32,637 bases of DNA from Thermoplasmata archaeon (lineage in GTDB: Archaea; Thermoplasmatota; DTKX01; VGTL01), in the NCBI GenBank assembly GCA_038851035.1, contig JAWCLH010000030.1:1-32637 (forward strand). The letters run 5' to 3'. A program made the translations under genes and the position numbers. The notes below the pieces were generated by a model that did not search any database, was not told the DNA's origin, and saw nothing but the letters and a program-made list of their open reading frames with translations. Shown in pieces: positions 7,333 to 15,835 of this stretch. Position 1 is the first letter of the stretch, and each line of letters begins with the position of its first letter.

Positions 7333-7698
7333 CTATACCTTCCTCGAGCCTATGTCGTCCGCGCCGGCCGGCCTGTACTCCTCCGGCTGGTAGAGCCAGA
7401 CCCTGAGAATTCCAGCCGGGGAAATCACCACCTCCTTCAGACGGCCATAGCTCCTTTCGCCGTCTCCGAGGGTGATGAAACCGGCCGCCTCACCTTCTGG
7501 CTGGTTCCTCGGGGTGGGGATGGGAACGAGGGGTGGCCTCCACCGGACCTCGCCGGTTGCGGTCTCCAGGACCTCCCTGAGCACCAGAGCGCTTTCGTCG
7601 AACTCGGTCAGGATACCTTTGAAGGCGCGTCCATCCGTCATGACGACGATTATCTCCTTCCCCAGGTAGTCCCTGAGGCGCCTGTGCAGGATGCCCAT
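7333..7698 (-). CDS. LSm (Sm-like) domain protein, extended form
   Basis: This 121-residue protein has an Sm fold. The Sm1 region is LRDYLGKEIIVVMTDGRAFKG with ILTEFDESALVLREV, and a strand near KEVVISPAGILRVW stands in for Sm2. Between them is an insertion of about 35 residues (Pro-rich, GEVRWRPPLVPIPTPR). The classic Sm2 triad (RGxxI) is replaced by SPAGI, so RNA binding may differ from canonical archaeal SmAP1. Likely roles are RNA binding as a ring, or a scaffold. ATG 7698 is chosen because a TATA box (7727-7735) puts the transcript start near 7705, giving a nearly leaderless mRNA; a TTG at 7713 is the alternative. trmJ follows about 200 nt downstream on the same strand. Confidence 0.75.
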   Translation of the reverse strand: MGILHRRLRDYLGKEIIVVMTDGRAFKGILTEFDESALVLREVLETATGEVRWRPPLVPIPTPRNQPEGEAAGFITLGDGERSYGRLKEVVISPAGILRVWLYQPEEYRPAGADDIGSRKV

Positions 7699-7724
7699 TT
7701 CAACCCGCGCCAATATCGTCCGGC

Positions 7725-7736
7725 GATATATATAGG
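7725..7736 (-). promoter_or_regulatory. TATA box of the extended LSm gene
   Basis: On the minus strand CCTATATATATC reads as a strong TATA box whose centre is about 33 nt upstream of ATG 7698, so transcription should begin only a few bases before the start codon. The call rests on sequence and spacing. Confidence 0.5.
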
Positions 7737-7888
7737 ATTTGGTTTTGCAGGAGCCAACCCCCGTCCAACTGTGCTCATTCTACTGAGAAGGCCGGCGCTC
7801 CCGATAGGGACTGGAGTCGCATCTGGCATGTGGGCCTTGGGGCGCGCGTGCCCCGGAGAAGTCGAAAGGTAGTTAGGACATTTCTGCT

Positions 7889-8719
7889 ATGGCCCTTCGG
7901 GTGTATATGCGCCTCGCCCTGAAATTCGCATACGATGGCAGGAAATTCGGAGGGTTCGCACGCCAGCCCTGCAGGAGAACAGTAGAGGGCGATATCATCG
8001 CGGCTCTGCAAAGTCTCCGCATACTGCGCTCCGGGGCTTCACCTGCCGAAATAAGGTACGGCGCAGCCTCACGCACGGACGCGGGTGTCAGCGCCATCGG
8101 CAACGTGATAGCCTTCGACACATCATTCCGTAGAGAATCCCTACTTCCTGCGCTCAACGCGAGGCTCGAGAACATTTGGTTCCACTCCATTGCTGAAGTT
8201 CCGGAGGATTTTCGCCCCAGAAACGCGCTGATGCGCTGGTACCGCTACCACCTGCGAGTTGAGGAGACGGGCGACTACGAGGAGCTTAAGCGTGCCCTGA
8301 GAAGTTTTGTTGGAAAGCACGACTTCCGCAACTTCTGCAGGCCGGAGGGCAGGAGCACTGTCAGGAGCATCAGGAGGGTCAGGGTACGGAGGACGGGGTC
8401 TTTCATCACCGTCGACTTTTTTTCTAAAGGCTTCCTTTGGAGCCAGGTGCGCAGGATGGTAGGGGCGGCGCTTGGGGTCTCGCGGGGCGAGTTCCAGCTA
8501 TCCGAGTTGAAATCGGCTCTGGACGAACCAGAGAAGAGGGCCGATTTCCCACTTGCGCCGCCGGAGCCGCTCTTCCTGATGGACGTATCCTATTCTTTCG
8601 ATTTCAAGAGGGACGAAAGGGCAGTAGGGCTCGTGAGGCGGGCGCTCGAGAGAAGGAGGGCCGAGGCAGAGCAGACTTTCATTCTTGCAGGCTATCTCGC
8701 CGGCTCATTCCCTCCATGA
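7889..8719 (+). CDS. truA: tRNA pseudouridine(38-40) synthase TruA
   Basis: This 276-residue TruA-family enzyme isomerises uridine to pseudouridine in the anticodon arm. The catalytic motif SRTDAGVSA (61-69) carries the nucleophile Asp64. The N-terminal strand LALKFAYDGRKFGGFARQP is typical, as is RWYRYHL (about 113-119), and HDFRNFCR and GFLWSQVRRMVGAAL mark the second half. Length is normal for archaeal TruA. ATG 7889 is used; ATG 7907 (MRLALKF) also fits the family and cannot be excluded. The gene is divergent from the LSm gene and convergent with the M20 peptidase. Confidence 0.93.
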   Translation: MALRVYMRLALKFAYDGRKFGGFARQPCRRTVEGDIIAALQSLRILRSGASPAEIRYGAASRTDAGVSAIGNVIAFDTSFRRESLLPALNARLENIWFHSIAEVPEDFRPRNALMRWYRYHLRVEETGDYEELKRALRSFVGKHDFRNFCRPEGRSTVRSIRRVRVRRTGSFITVDFFSKGFLWSQVRRMVGAALGVSRGEFQLSELKSALDEPEKRADFPLAPPEPLFLMDVSYSFDFKRDERAVGLVRRALERRRAEAEQTFILAGYLAGSFPP

Positions 8720-8740
8720 GGCGGAGAGCGGACACAGGAA

Positions 8741-9979
8741 TTATTGGAAAGACGCCATCAGCAGCGCCATGACCTTTGCGTCCCCCACGACATTCTTTAT
8801 CCGGGCGTACTCATTGGGGCCGTGGCAGGTGTCATCGAGCCTCGACCAGACCACCGCGTCGAACCCAGCGCGCCTGAATATAGCTGCGAATGTCCCCCCG
8901 CCTATCCCTCCAGCGTAGGGCCTGTTTCTGTAGACCGCCCTGACGCACTCGGCGAGCTTTTTCACGATGGGCGAGTCTGGGGAGGTGGGCGGTGCGGCCG
9001 GGGCGAACTGGACCTTCTCGTATCTCATTTTCGTCTTTGTCTGCTTCGCCACTCTCTTCATCGTGCTGGTCACGACTTTCTCCACATCCCCGGGCCTGAA
9101 ATCCGGGAGAATTCGCATGTCGAAGTAGAAGACGTCCTCTCCGGGAATGGTGTTGATGTTGGGCACATTCGCCTCCTTCTTCGTCGGCTCGAATGTGGAG
9201 ACGGGCGGGTCGAAGAGCCTGTTCCTCCGGGCGAACCTTTTGTGCAGGACCTCGTCTAGAGCGAGGGCGAGCTTCATACCCGCCCGGTGTGCATTGGTGC
9301 CCTTCTGAGGCATCGAGCCGTGGCACTGCTTACCCTCGACCGTGAACTTCAGCCACATTATCGTCTTCTCCGAGACCTCCAGGAGGGTCCCATCTGGGTT
9401 CCCTCCATCCGGCACGAGGAAAACGTCGCCCTCTCTGAAAATGCCCTTGTCCATCATGTACATCACGCCCTTCTCGCTCCCTGTCTCCTCGTCCGAGCCC
9501 AGAATGAGGCCGATGTCCAAGGGAGGCGTCACCCCCAGTTCCTTCAGGGCCCTCAGGGCGAACGTCGAGGCCACAAGAGCCTGGCCGTTGTCCTCCGCGC
9601 CCCTGCCATATACCTTCCCTTCCTTAACGACCGCCTTGAAGGGGTCGCTTTCCCACTTCTTCAGGTCTCCCGGTGGGACGACGTCCATGTGGGCGACGAC
9701 CCACAGGGTTCTGGACGAGTCGAGACCCCTCAGCCTGACCACTATGTTGGGCCTCTTGCCACCGGGCGCCTTATCATCGGGAGCGTCGTAGTGGGCGATC
9801 TCGCTGAAGCCCCAACCCCGCAGCATGCCCTCGAGATACTCCGCCTTCCTCCCCTCCCCCTCCCCGCCCTCCCGGGGTGATATCGCGGGCATCCCGACCA
9901 GCGCGCAGAGGCACTCGACCATCTCGCTCTCCCAGGCTTGTATTCTCTCCGAAACCTTCGCCAGAAGCTCCCTGTCCAT
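8741..9979 (-). CDS. M20-family metallopeptidase/deacylase (DapE/ArgE/CPG2-like)
   Basis: This 412-residue zinc hydrolase has the M20 pattern. Metal ligands can be read as His97 (VVAHMDVVPPG), Asp130 (GRGAEDN), Glu165 of the EE pair (SDEETGS; Glu164 as base), Asp191 (VPDGGNP), and a C-terminal His in DDTCHGPNEY. The dimerisation lid lies in the middle (CHGSMPQKGTNAH to about ILPDFRPGD). The family removes N-acyl groups or cleaves small peptides (DapE, ArgE, dipeptidases), and substrate cannot be chosen from sequence. ATG 9979 is preferred because GGGTGG lies just upstream; a GTG at 9988 is the alternative. A TATA element near 10010-10018 fits either. The gene has no signal peptide, so it is cytoplasmic. 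Confidence 0.9.
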   Translation of the reverse strand: MDRELLAKVSERIQAWESEMVECLCALVGMPAISPREGGEGEGRKAEYLEGMLRGWGFSEIAHYDAPDDKAPGGKRPNIVVRLRGLDSSRTLWVVAHMDVVPPGDLKKWESDPFKAVVKEGKVYGRGAEDNGQALVASTFALRALKELGVTPPLDIGLILGSDEETGSEKGVMYMMDKGIFREGDVFLVPDGGNPDGTLLEVSEKTIMWLKFTVEGKQCHGSMPQKGTNAHRAGMKLALALDEVLHKRFARRNRLFDPPVSTFEPTKKEANVPNINTIPGEDVFYFDMRILPDFRPGDVEKVVTSTMKRVAKQTKTKMRYEKVQFAPAAPPTSPDSPIVKKLAECVRAVYRNRPYAGGIGGGTFAAIFRRAGFDAVVWSRLDDTCHGPNEYARIKNVVGDAKVMALLMASFQ

Positions 9980-10008
9980 CGTCGCCACCCGGTCGAGAAT
10001 TGACTCAC

Positions 10009-10019
10009 GGGTATATATT
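10009..10019. promoter_or_regulatory. Shared TATA-like element between divergent genes
   Basis: GGTATATATTC is nearly symmetric and reads as a TATA box on both strands. On the minus strand it is about 26 nt upstream of 9988, fitting the M20 peptidase. On the plus strand it is about 25 nt upstream of the GTG at 10036, fitting the membrane protein. It may serve both genes, which is inference from spacing. Confidence 0.4.
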
Positions 10020-10035
10020 CTTCGGGGAGCCCTGC

Positions 10036-10863
10036 GTGATAAGATTAATTATCGTTGAAACCAGTTCATTTTCCGGTGATGAGCTGACCCAGAGTGAGAG
10101 TCCGAAGGGTGGTAGCGTGGGCGGGGCCCCGGCGGAGCCAGTTTTTAAACCGGCAAGACAGGAAGACGAGGAACCAGAGTGGAAGAGGCAGGCCGAGGGT
10201 AGCCAGCCCATAAGGGGCCGCGGGGCCGCGCTGGTCATCATTGCGCTCATCGTCGTCGCCGCGCTGCTGATTGCGGGCGCGGTGGCATGGGCCCTCAGGC
10301 CCCGGCCGCGCGAGGTCTGGGCCGAACTCTCCGTCGGCGCGCAGGATGTGTCCATTCTACCCTCCCGGCCATCCGGCGACAATAAGAGCGCCATCGTACC
10401 CGTAGAAGTTGAGATAACGAACAGGGGTGAAGGGAGGAGCGGCGTTATCAATGTCTGGTGCGGAGCCTACAACCGCTCCAACCCGAGTCTCAGGGTTGAC
10501 GAGTTTAACACCTCTCAGCTCTTTGACATCAACGGGGGTGTCTCGGACAGAATTCAGCCCGCCGGGAAGCCGGGGAGCATCGTGAGGGCGCGAGGGAACC
10601 TCTCCCTCCCCCCAGGCTCTTACGAAATCAGGCTCAGAATCTATGAGGACGCGGGCAAAAGGACACTCGTCTTTGGGCGCGCGAACATAGTCGTGGGCGA
10701 GGACATGGTTGCCACGCCCCAGCCCTATGTCCCCGAGGGCGGTGAGCGGGGGAGAGGATATATGGAGGGCGGGGGCGCCATCCCCGGGATGGGGGCGGGC
10801 GCGGCGCTGGCGGCGGTCGCTCTCTCTCTGTTTTTATTCGGCACTGGGAGGAGGAAGGTCTGA
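10036..10863 (+). CDS. Membrane-anchored protein with an outside beta-sandwich domain
   Basis: This protein is about 275 residues. The N-terminal 60 residues are polar and acidic (ESPKGGSVGGAPAEP, RQEDEEPEWKRQAEG) and probably cytoplasmic. They are followed by a strong membrane helix (ALVIIALIVVAALLIAGAVAWAL). The outside part (about 95-235) looks like a beta-sandwich related to CARDB/Ig folds: PVEVEITNRGEGRSG, then SLPPGSYEIRLRIYEDAGKR. A Gly-rich linker leads to a second hydrophobic segment (AGAALAAVALSLFLFG) and GRRKV, like a C-terminal anchor. No ATG fits. GTG 10036 has GGGGAG upstream and matches TATA spacing; GTG 10117 is an alternative. Function is unknown. It is the first of several surface proteins here. 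Confidence 0.65.
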   Translation: MIRLIIVETSSFSGDELTQSESPKGGSVGGAPAEPVFKPARQEDEEPEWKRQAEGSQPIRGRGAALVIIALIVVAALLIAGAVAWALRPRPREVWAELSVGAQDVSILPSRPSGDNKSAIVPVEVEITNRGEGRSGVINVWCGAYNRSNPSLRVDEFNTSQLFDINGGVSDRIQPAGKPGSIVRARGNLSLPPGSYEIRLRIYEDAGKRTLVFGRANIVVGEDMVATPQPYVPEGGERGRGYMEGGGAIPGMGAGAALAAVALSLFLFGTGRRKV

Positions 10864-10948
10864 GTGCCCCCCAGGGCCCCTATCTTGTGGGGTCCAGAAC
10901 CGGCGGTAGCGTTCACCTCTCTTCTTCCCAATAGAGCCAGAATTTCAC

Positions 10949-13783
10949 TCAGCGCCTTCTCCCTATTCCGACGAGCAGGACGCCGGCGGAGACCGCCGCC
11001 ACGAGGATGGCGACCTCGAAGCCGGGCGTGCTCGAGGGTTCCCGAACCTTGACCGTGAAGGTCACCTGGCTCTCGCCGCCGTCACTGTCCGTAACCCTGA
11101 GGGTGATTATGTGCGTTCCGGCCTTCAGGTTCTTTAGCGTGAACTGCGCACCGAGCTGGCCACGGTCCTGCTTGAGGAGACCCTGCTTGCTCGAGGTCCA
11201 TGTGAACGTGAGGCCCTCGATGTCTGGCTCGTCCGGGTCCTGCGCCCAGGCGCTGAACTCGACCTTCGAGCCCTTCATGTAGCTCTTGTTGTCCGGAGGG
11301 CTGTCGACGCGAATCGACGGCAGCCGGTTCACGTTTATGACCGTGACGTTCCAAATGTAGGTCGCGGTGGCGCCCTTCTGGTCAATGACCACGACCTTCA
11401 CTTCGTAAGGACTGCCCGAAGCGCTGAAGGGGCCTGTCCAGCTGCACTTGAACTCGTAGTCGTCGTCGCCCGCGACAGGTCTGGGGCTTTTGTAGACCAC
11501 ATCTCCCCTACTGTCGTTCACGTACCACGAGCAGGAGTGCGTGTCCCCGGCGTCGGGGTCCTTCACGGAGATTTCCAGGAGGAGCTTGTTGAGGGTGCCT
11601 GTCGGGCCCGTCGCCTCCTTTATCGTCAGGGCCTCCTCGTCCTCCCAGAGAATCTCCATCTCTGTCTCGCAGAAGCTCGGTGGGTCGTTCACAGGAAGCA
11701 CGTTGCACTCTAGTCTCAGCTCTTTCGAGCGGCCATACGTGTCCGTGGCCTTGAACTTGATAGTCTCCCGACCGTTCCAATCCCTCTCCGGCGTCAGAGT
11801 GATTTTCCCACCCGAATTCTTCACGGATATGTATTTGTTCCCGCTGAAGCTGAAGGTGAGGGAGTCGCCGGCGTAGGTGGTATCGTAGTCCTTGAAGACC
11901 TTATTCAGGTCCAACCTAGTGTCCACAGTGTCCTCCGCCCATGATAGCCCCTCCTCGAGCAGCTCGGTTCCGTTGGCGCTGAGAACGGGGTCGTGGTTCA
12001 CGTGCTCGATTTTGATTTTGCCGGTGGTCGAGTTGGAGGTCTTGTTCGCGGGGTTCCCGCAGCCGGCGTCTGTGGCCGTGAACTTGACATTGCTCTCCCA
12101 GCTGCTCGGCGGGTTTGGTACGAAGGCGTAGTCGGGCACAGTGAAGGTTATCAGGCCCGTGCTGTCCTCGATGCTAATGTCGAGTTGTGGCCCGGAGGTC
12201 ACCACCGCGCTGAAGCTCAGCCTCTCCTCGATAATCCCGGCCTCGAGGTCTGGGTCCTTGAATATGTCGGTCATCTTCCACGTCGTGCAGGTCATCGTGC
12301 TGTTCTCTTTTATCCACACCTCGGGCACGGGCTTCACGACCTCGGGCTTGTCGTTAACATTGAGCACCCTGACCCTGAAAGTGATATTGATTGAGCCTCC
12401 GTCCTTCCCGTCGTCCACATTGACCATGATGGTGTACTCGTCCCTGTCATTGGTCTTTGGCTGCTTTGGCTTTATCAAGAGTTTGTTGGTGTGAATTCGG
12501 TTGAAATCGCCACTGGTAGGGTTGGGGCTGGAGAAGGTGGGGGGGTTGTCCATGAGGACGGCCCCAGCGGGATTGGTCGGCGCACCCTTGACCTCGACGG
12601 TCCAGTTGAGACCGTCGCCTGCGTCCTCGTCCAGTACCGTTATCTCAATGGCTGTCTGCTCGTCCTCCCTGACGAGTAGGGGCATGTTCGGAACATATTG
12701 CTGGCCCGCCACTGTCTGGGGTTTCGGCTGATAGTTGGGCGGAATCGGGGTGTAATGGTGTGAAGTGAGCAGGAGACCCGTTGTCGAGCTCGTGCTGTTG
12801 TAATTGACTATATTTCCGGCGGTGTTGGAGTACCAGCGCGTGGTCGAGAAGTACATGTTCTGATAGTTTTCGTTAACATTTCTGGGTGGGTAGCCTGTTC
12901 GTGTGATGGTGCCTGTGGCTGTGCCATCGTAGAAACCCTGTAAGGTGATTCTAAAAGAATCATCGAATGAGCCCGCTGGGGTGGTCTGGGTTTCGTAGGA
13001 GGCTCCAGTGGAGCCGCTCATTCGATTCTGGGAGAAATAATAGGTTTCTGTGATATCAAATGTGGTGGTGAGATACTGCCCCTCATCGTTAGGCTCGGTG
13101 GTGGTGTATGTTTCGGTATAGTCGTCCACCTCGGTCCCTTGAATGCTCCAGGTCTTGCTGACATCCATCGGAAAAGCATACCATGGGAGCGCGGTGCCGC
13201 TACCGGAGGAGTAGGTATAGACATGATTTCCTGTTCCTGTATAGTTCAGCCACTTTCCCCAACTGGTCCACCCATACTGATTCGTTGACTCGAGCTGTGT
13301 GTTGTAGGGGCCCTCCCCCAAATCCGTTTTTCTTGTCTTTATTGGCCCTACGCTCGTGATTTTTGTCCAAAAATTGTAAGGCCCAGACGTGGATTGCTGC
13401 CCCTGAACGGTAAAGTAGTAGGTCCCGTTCTGCCAGGTCTCACTCACCATTGAAACCTTATACCAGATGGGGTCCGATACGTCGTCGACGCGGAAGTACT
13501 CGTAATGGTCGATCGTTCCGCTGTATATACACTGGCCCTCAACCTGTTGACCACCCTGAGTCTGGAACATTACTGTCTGAGACCACTGCTGGCTTCTGCC
13601 GCTGTATGAGTAGCGCCAGAAATCGCCGACTTTCCACTGCGGGGCGGGCGTCGCCACCCTCCCTTCCGCGCTACCCTCGTCCGCCGCATCCTCCGCCGCG
13701 GCGCTCCCCAGGACAGCCATCGTGGAGAGAACCATGAAAGCGCTCGCCCATAATACAACGCTCCCCCTCAGGATTTTCCTCAT
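10949..13783 (-). CDS. Large secreted surface protein with cadherin/PKD-like repeats and a PGF-CTERM tail
   Basis: This 944-residue protein begins with a signal peptide (RKILRGSVVLWASAFMVLSTMAVLGSAAAE). The N-terminal domain, about 45-340, is rich in Tyr, Trp and Thr (WKVGDFWRYSYSG and many YxxT patches). It is followed by cadherin/Ig-like repeats marked by NVNDKPEV, NHDPVLSANG, PVNDPPSF and NVNRLPSI, with acidic DEDAGD/DPDAGD motifs suggesting calcium-stabilised joints. The last repeat is PKD-like. The C-terminus (TPGFEVAILVAAVSAGVLLVGIGRRR in two parts: PGF, hydrophobic helix, basic end) matches the PGF-CTERM sorting signal processed by archaeosortase. N-glycosylation sequons are abundant. 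ATG 13783 has GGAGGGG upstream. A membrane-bound regulator lies immediately upstream on the same strand and could control it. Confidence 0.85.
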   Translation of the reverse strand: MRKILRGSVVLWASAFMVLSTMAVLGSAAAEDAADEGSAEGRVATPAPQWKVGDFWRYSYSGRSQQWSQTVMFQTQGGQQVEGQCIYSGTIDHYEYFRVDDVSDPIWYKVSMVSETWQNGTYYFTVQGQQSTSGPYNFWTKITSVGPIKTRKTDLGEGPYNTQLESTNQYGWTSWGKWLNYTGTGNHVYTYSSGSGTALPWYAFPMDVSKTWSIQGTEVDDYTETYTTTEPNDEGQYLTTTFDITETYYFSQNRMSGSTGASYETQTTPAGSFDDSFRITLQGFYDGTATGTITRTGYPPRNVNENYQNMYFSTTRWYSNTAGNIVNYNSTSSTTGLLLTSHHYTPIPPNYQPKPQTVAGQQYVPNMPLLVREDEQTAIEITVLDEDAGDGLNWTVEVKGAPTNPAGAVLMDNPPTFSSPNPTSGDFNRIHTNKLLIKPKQPKTNDRDEYTIMVNVDDGKDGGSINITFRVRVLNVNDKPEVVKPVPEVWIKENSTMTCTTWKMTDIFKDPDLEAGIIEERLSFSAVVTSGPQLDISIEDSTGLITFTVPDYAFVPNPPSSWESNVKFTATDAGCGNPANKTSNSTTGKIKIEHVNHDPVLSANGTELLEEGLSWAEDTVDTRLDLNKVFKDYDTTYAGDSLTFSFSGNKYISVKNSGGKITLTPERDWNGRETIKFKATDTYGRSKELRLECNVLPVNDPPSFCETEMEILWEDEEALTIKEATGPTGTLNKLLLEISVKDPDAGDTHSCSWYVNDSRGDVVYKSPRPVAGDDDYEFKCSWTGPFSASGSPYEVKVVVIDQKGATATYIWNVTVINVNRLPSIRVDSPPDNKSYMKGSKVEFSAWAQDPDEPDIEGLTFTWTSSKQGLLKQDRGQLGAQFTLKNLKAGTHIITLRVTDSDGGESQVTFTVKVREPSSTPGFEVAILVAAVSAGVLLVGIGRRR

Positions 13784-13852
13784 CTGAGCCCCTCCAAATT
13801 CGCTGTTATCGTACAGCCTCGTCCGTTTCCCAAACTCAGCTTAAGCGGCTTG

Positions 13853-13864
13853 CTATATAAAAAG
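13853..13864 (-). promoter_or_regulatory. TATA box of the PGF-CTERM surface protein gene
   Basis: On the minus strand CTTTTTATATAG lies about 70-80 nt before ATG 13783, giving a leader of roughly 45-50 nt with a GGAGGGG ribosome site. It is between the regulator's stop codon (13883) and this gene, so the surface protein can be transcribed independently. Confidence 0.5.
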
Positions 13865-13882
13865 TTTGTTGTGTAGGTACCA

Positions 13883-15835
13883 CTAGCAGACGGGCATTCT
13901 GTCAGTGCTGTAGCACCTCGTCTCTCCATGCTCCCTGACTAGAGTTATCAGGCGCGCTCTCTGGAGGAGGCCGAGGTGGTAGTTGACGGCGCGGCTGCTC
14001 ATCCGGGCCCTCTCGGCGAGCTCCCTTTGCGTCATCCCGGGGCATTCCCGTATCAAATCCAGCAGTCTCTGCTGCTCATCGTCGAGCTCCATCAGACCGG
14101 CTTCGACGAAGCTCCTGCCCGCCGGGTAGAACCTTTTGTAGAGACCGACCCTCTCTGACTTTATCAGCTCCTGCCTCTCGAGCACCGTCAGATGGTAGAC
14201 GATTGAGCCATTGTTCAGGCCCAGTTTTTGTTTGATTAAGTTATAGTGCGCGCCCGGATTGGACATGATGAATCCATATATCATACCCCTCGTAAAATTG
14301 TCGAGCACCCGATCTTTCTTGATTCTGCTGTAGAGCGGGACGAAGAAGAGCTTGAGCAGAGCGAACCGGCCGCTCTCCGTGCTGATTGCCAGTCCGATTG
14401 CGAGCATCAGACATGCCGGCAAGAGGGCGGAAGGCGCAAGCGGTGCGGGTCCATCAGGGTATCCCGTGCCGGGTTGAGGGAGCGGTGCGGGCGCTGCCGC
14501 TCGCTCCATTTCAGTTGCAGAATTCCGTGTGTTGGGATACGACGCAATCGGGCGAATGGCCGGCGCGAAGACACCACCACCATCGAGTCCGGACAACCCC
14601 TCCTTGGGTTCCCCAGACACAGGGCGGGAGACAGGCATTGGGGCGCAGAAGGTGATGACGTTATGGACAAGAATGTAGCGGGTCGCGACAGAGTAGGCGG
14701 TCCCGTCCCATGCTCTTGCGCTCAATTTGTGCACCCCATTGGTCATCGTGGTCGTGTCGAGGGTGAGCCTCCAATATTCCCCGCCCGGTGCCCGCCCCCA
14801 CTCGTGGCCGTCGACGCGGAAGTCCACCCTCTCCAGAGGGGAACTCACCCCCGCGGCGCTGCCCTCGACCGTGACCATCCCAGAGACCGTTTCTCCCTCT
14901 TTTGGAGAGAGGATGATAATGAAGGGCGGAATGTAGGTGTTGCGAACACAGATACTGACAGAAGCGCTGCTCGAAACGTCGCAGTCGCTCCATGCCCTCA
15001 CGGTCACCGTGTGGATGCCATTCGGGAGCTCGCGAGTGTCGAACAGGAGCTCGAATTCGGCTCTGCCGGAGGCCTGACGCCAGGGGCCGGAGTCCATCCT
15101 ACCCTCCACAAAGGCGATCTCCCCCGCCTCGACACTTGCCCTGCCCCTGACCGCGAGAACGCCCGCGACCTCAGCGCCATCGGAGGGCTCAAGAAGCTCC
15201 AGCTGGGGGAGGGGGAGGCATGCGGGCGGATAGGTTATCGTTCTCCCGTCCTCCACCCTGATGCTCGCCTTCGTGCCGTCCTCGCTCCAGCTAATATCCG
15301 TTAGGCCGATGCTAACAGCGGTGGGAATTAAGATGATTCTCTGGGTCCCGTGGTCGAACCTGAGCATGACGCCGCTCTGACCGGTGATGAGGGCGAAGCT
15401 TCCATCGGGTCTCCAGGAGACGCTGTTGAGGTTGACGGTGGTGCCGCTGGGGATAACCTGAAACTCATTCGCCTTAGGGAGGTACTTAAGAACGCTCCCC
15501 ACTTCTCCGACGACGAGTGCGTATGTGCCGTCTGGCCTCCAGGCTGCTGTTGAGATGGAGATATTGAGGCCGCAGCCCTGTGGTGAGCTGGAGTTGCTTC
15601 TGACGATCTTCAGTTGGCCTCCGGTCTCTAGCTGAAGACCGACCTCCCCACCGGGACTCCATATGGTTCTAAACTCCGGGCCTGGGCTGCCCGTGGACTG
15701 GAAAATTGTTGTGTCTTCCGAGCCTGGAAGGCCAAGAACTCCCGGCACAGTTAAGAGAAGGGCCAAGACTGCCGCTAATGGAATTGGCGCCGAAGCCCGG
15801 AGCGAAAAGCCAGCTAGGTCCCCTCCCGGCGTCAT
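13883..15835 (-). CDS. Transmembrane transcription regulator: outside propeller/Ig sensor, two cytoplasmic winged helices
   Basis: This 650-residue single protein joins an outside sensor to DNA-binding domains. It has an N-terminal signal or anchor (PIPLAAVLALLLTVPGVLG). Four propeller-like blade repeats cover about 45-210, with the pattern WRPDGxxAL (AAWRPDGTYALVVG, VSWRPDGSFALITG, ISWSEDGTKASI). Two Ig-like Big repeats follow (LELLEPSDGAEVAG and FIIILSPKEGETVSG). After a Pro/Ala linker comes a membrane helix at about 467-486 (LLPACLMLAIGLAIS). The inside part has wHTH1 (about 510-575; SNPGAHYNLIKQKLGLNNGS, then IVYHLTVLERQELIKS) and wHTH2 (about 583-645; CPGMTQRELAERARMSSRAV, then NYHLGLLQRARLI). 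Similar wHTH tails on membrane proteins are known in Thermoplasmata and Methanomicrobia. The likely role is a one-component signal-to-promoter relay for surface genes; ligand and targets are unknown. Confidence 0.82.
   Translation of the reverse strand: MTPGGDLAGFSLRASAPIPLAAVLALLLTVPGVLGLPGSEDTTIFQSTGSPGPEFRTIWSPGGEVGLQLETGGQLKIVRSNSSSPQGCGLNISISTAAWRPDGTYALVVGEVGSVLKYLPKANEFQVIPSGTTVNLNSVSWRPDGSFALITGQSGVMLRFDHGTQRIILIPTAVSIGLTDISWSEDGTKASIRVEDGRTITYPPACLPLPQLELLEPSDGAEVAGVLAVRGRASVEAGEIAFVEGRMDSGPWRQASGRAEFELLFDTRELPNGIHTVTVRAWSDCDVSSSASVSICVRNTYIPPFIIILSPKEGETVSGMVTVEGSAAGVSSPLERVDFRVDGHEWGRAPGGEYWRLTLDTTTMTNGVHKLSARAWDGTAYSVATRYILVHNVITFCAPMPVSRPVSGEPKEGLSGLDGGGVFAPAIRPIASYPNTRNSATEMERAAAPAPLPQPGTGYPDGPAPLAPSALLPACLMLAIGLAISTESGRFALLKLFFVPLYSRIKKDRVLDNFTRGMIYGFIMSNPGAHYNLIKQKLGLNNGSIVYHLTVLERQELIKSERVGLYKRFYPAGRSFVEAGLMELDDEQQRLLDLIRECPGMTQRELAERARMSSRAVNYHLGLLQRARLITLVREHGETRCYSTDRMPVC

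Noticed and set aside
7288-7872. A 194-codon plus-strand frame over the LSm gene
   Set aside because: It is antisense to a recognisable Sm fold and shows no domain of its own.
9287-9880. A 197-codon plus-strand frame over the M20 peptidase
   Set aside because: It is antisense to a complete M20 catalytic domain and is a compositional shadow.
14246-15304. A 352-codon plus-strand open frame
   Set aside because: It lies wholly antisense to the transmembrane regulator, is Arg/His/Gly-rich as expected for an antisense frame in GC-rich coding DNA, and shows no domain. The minus-strand frame has clear domains.
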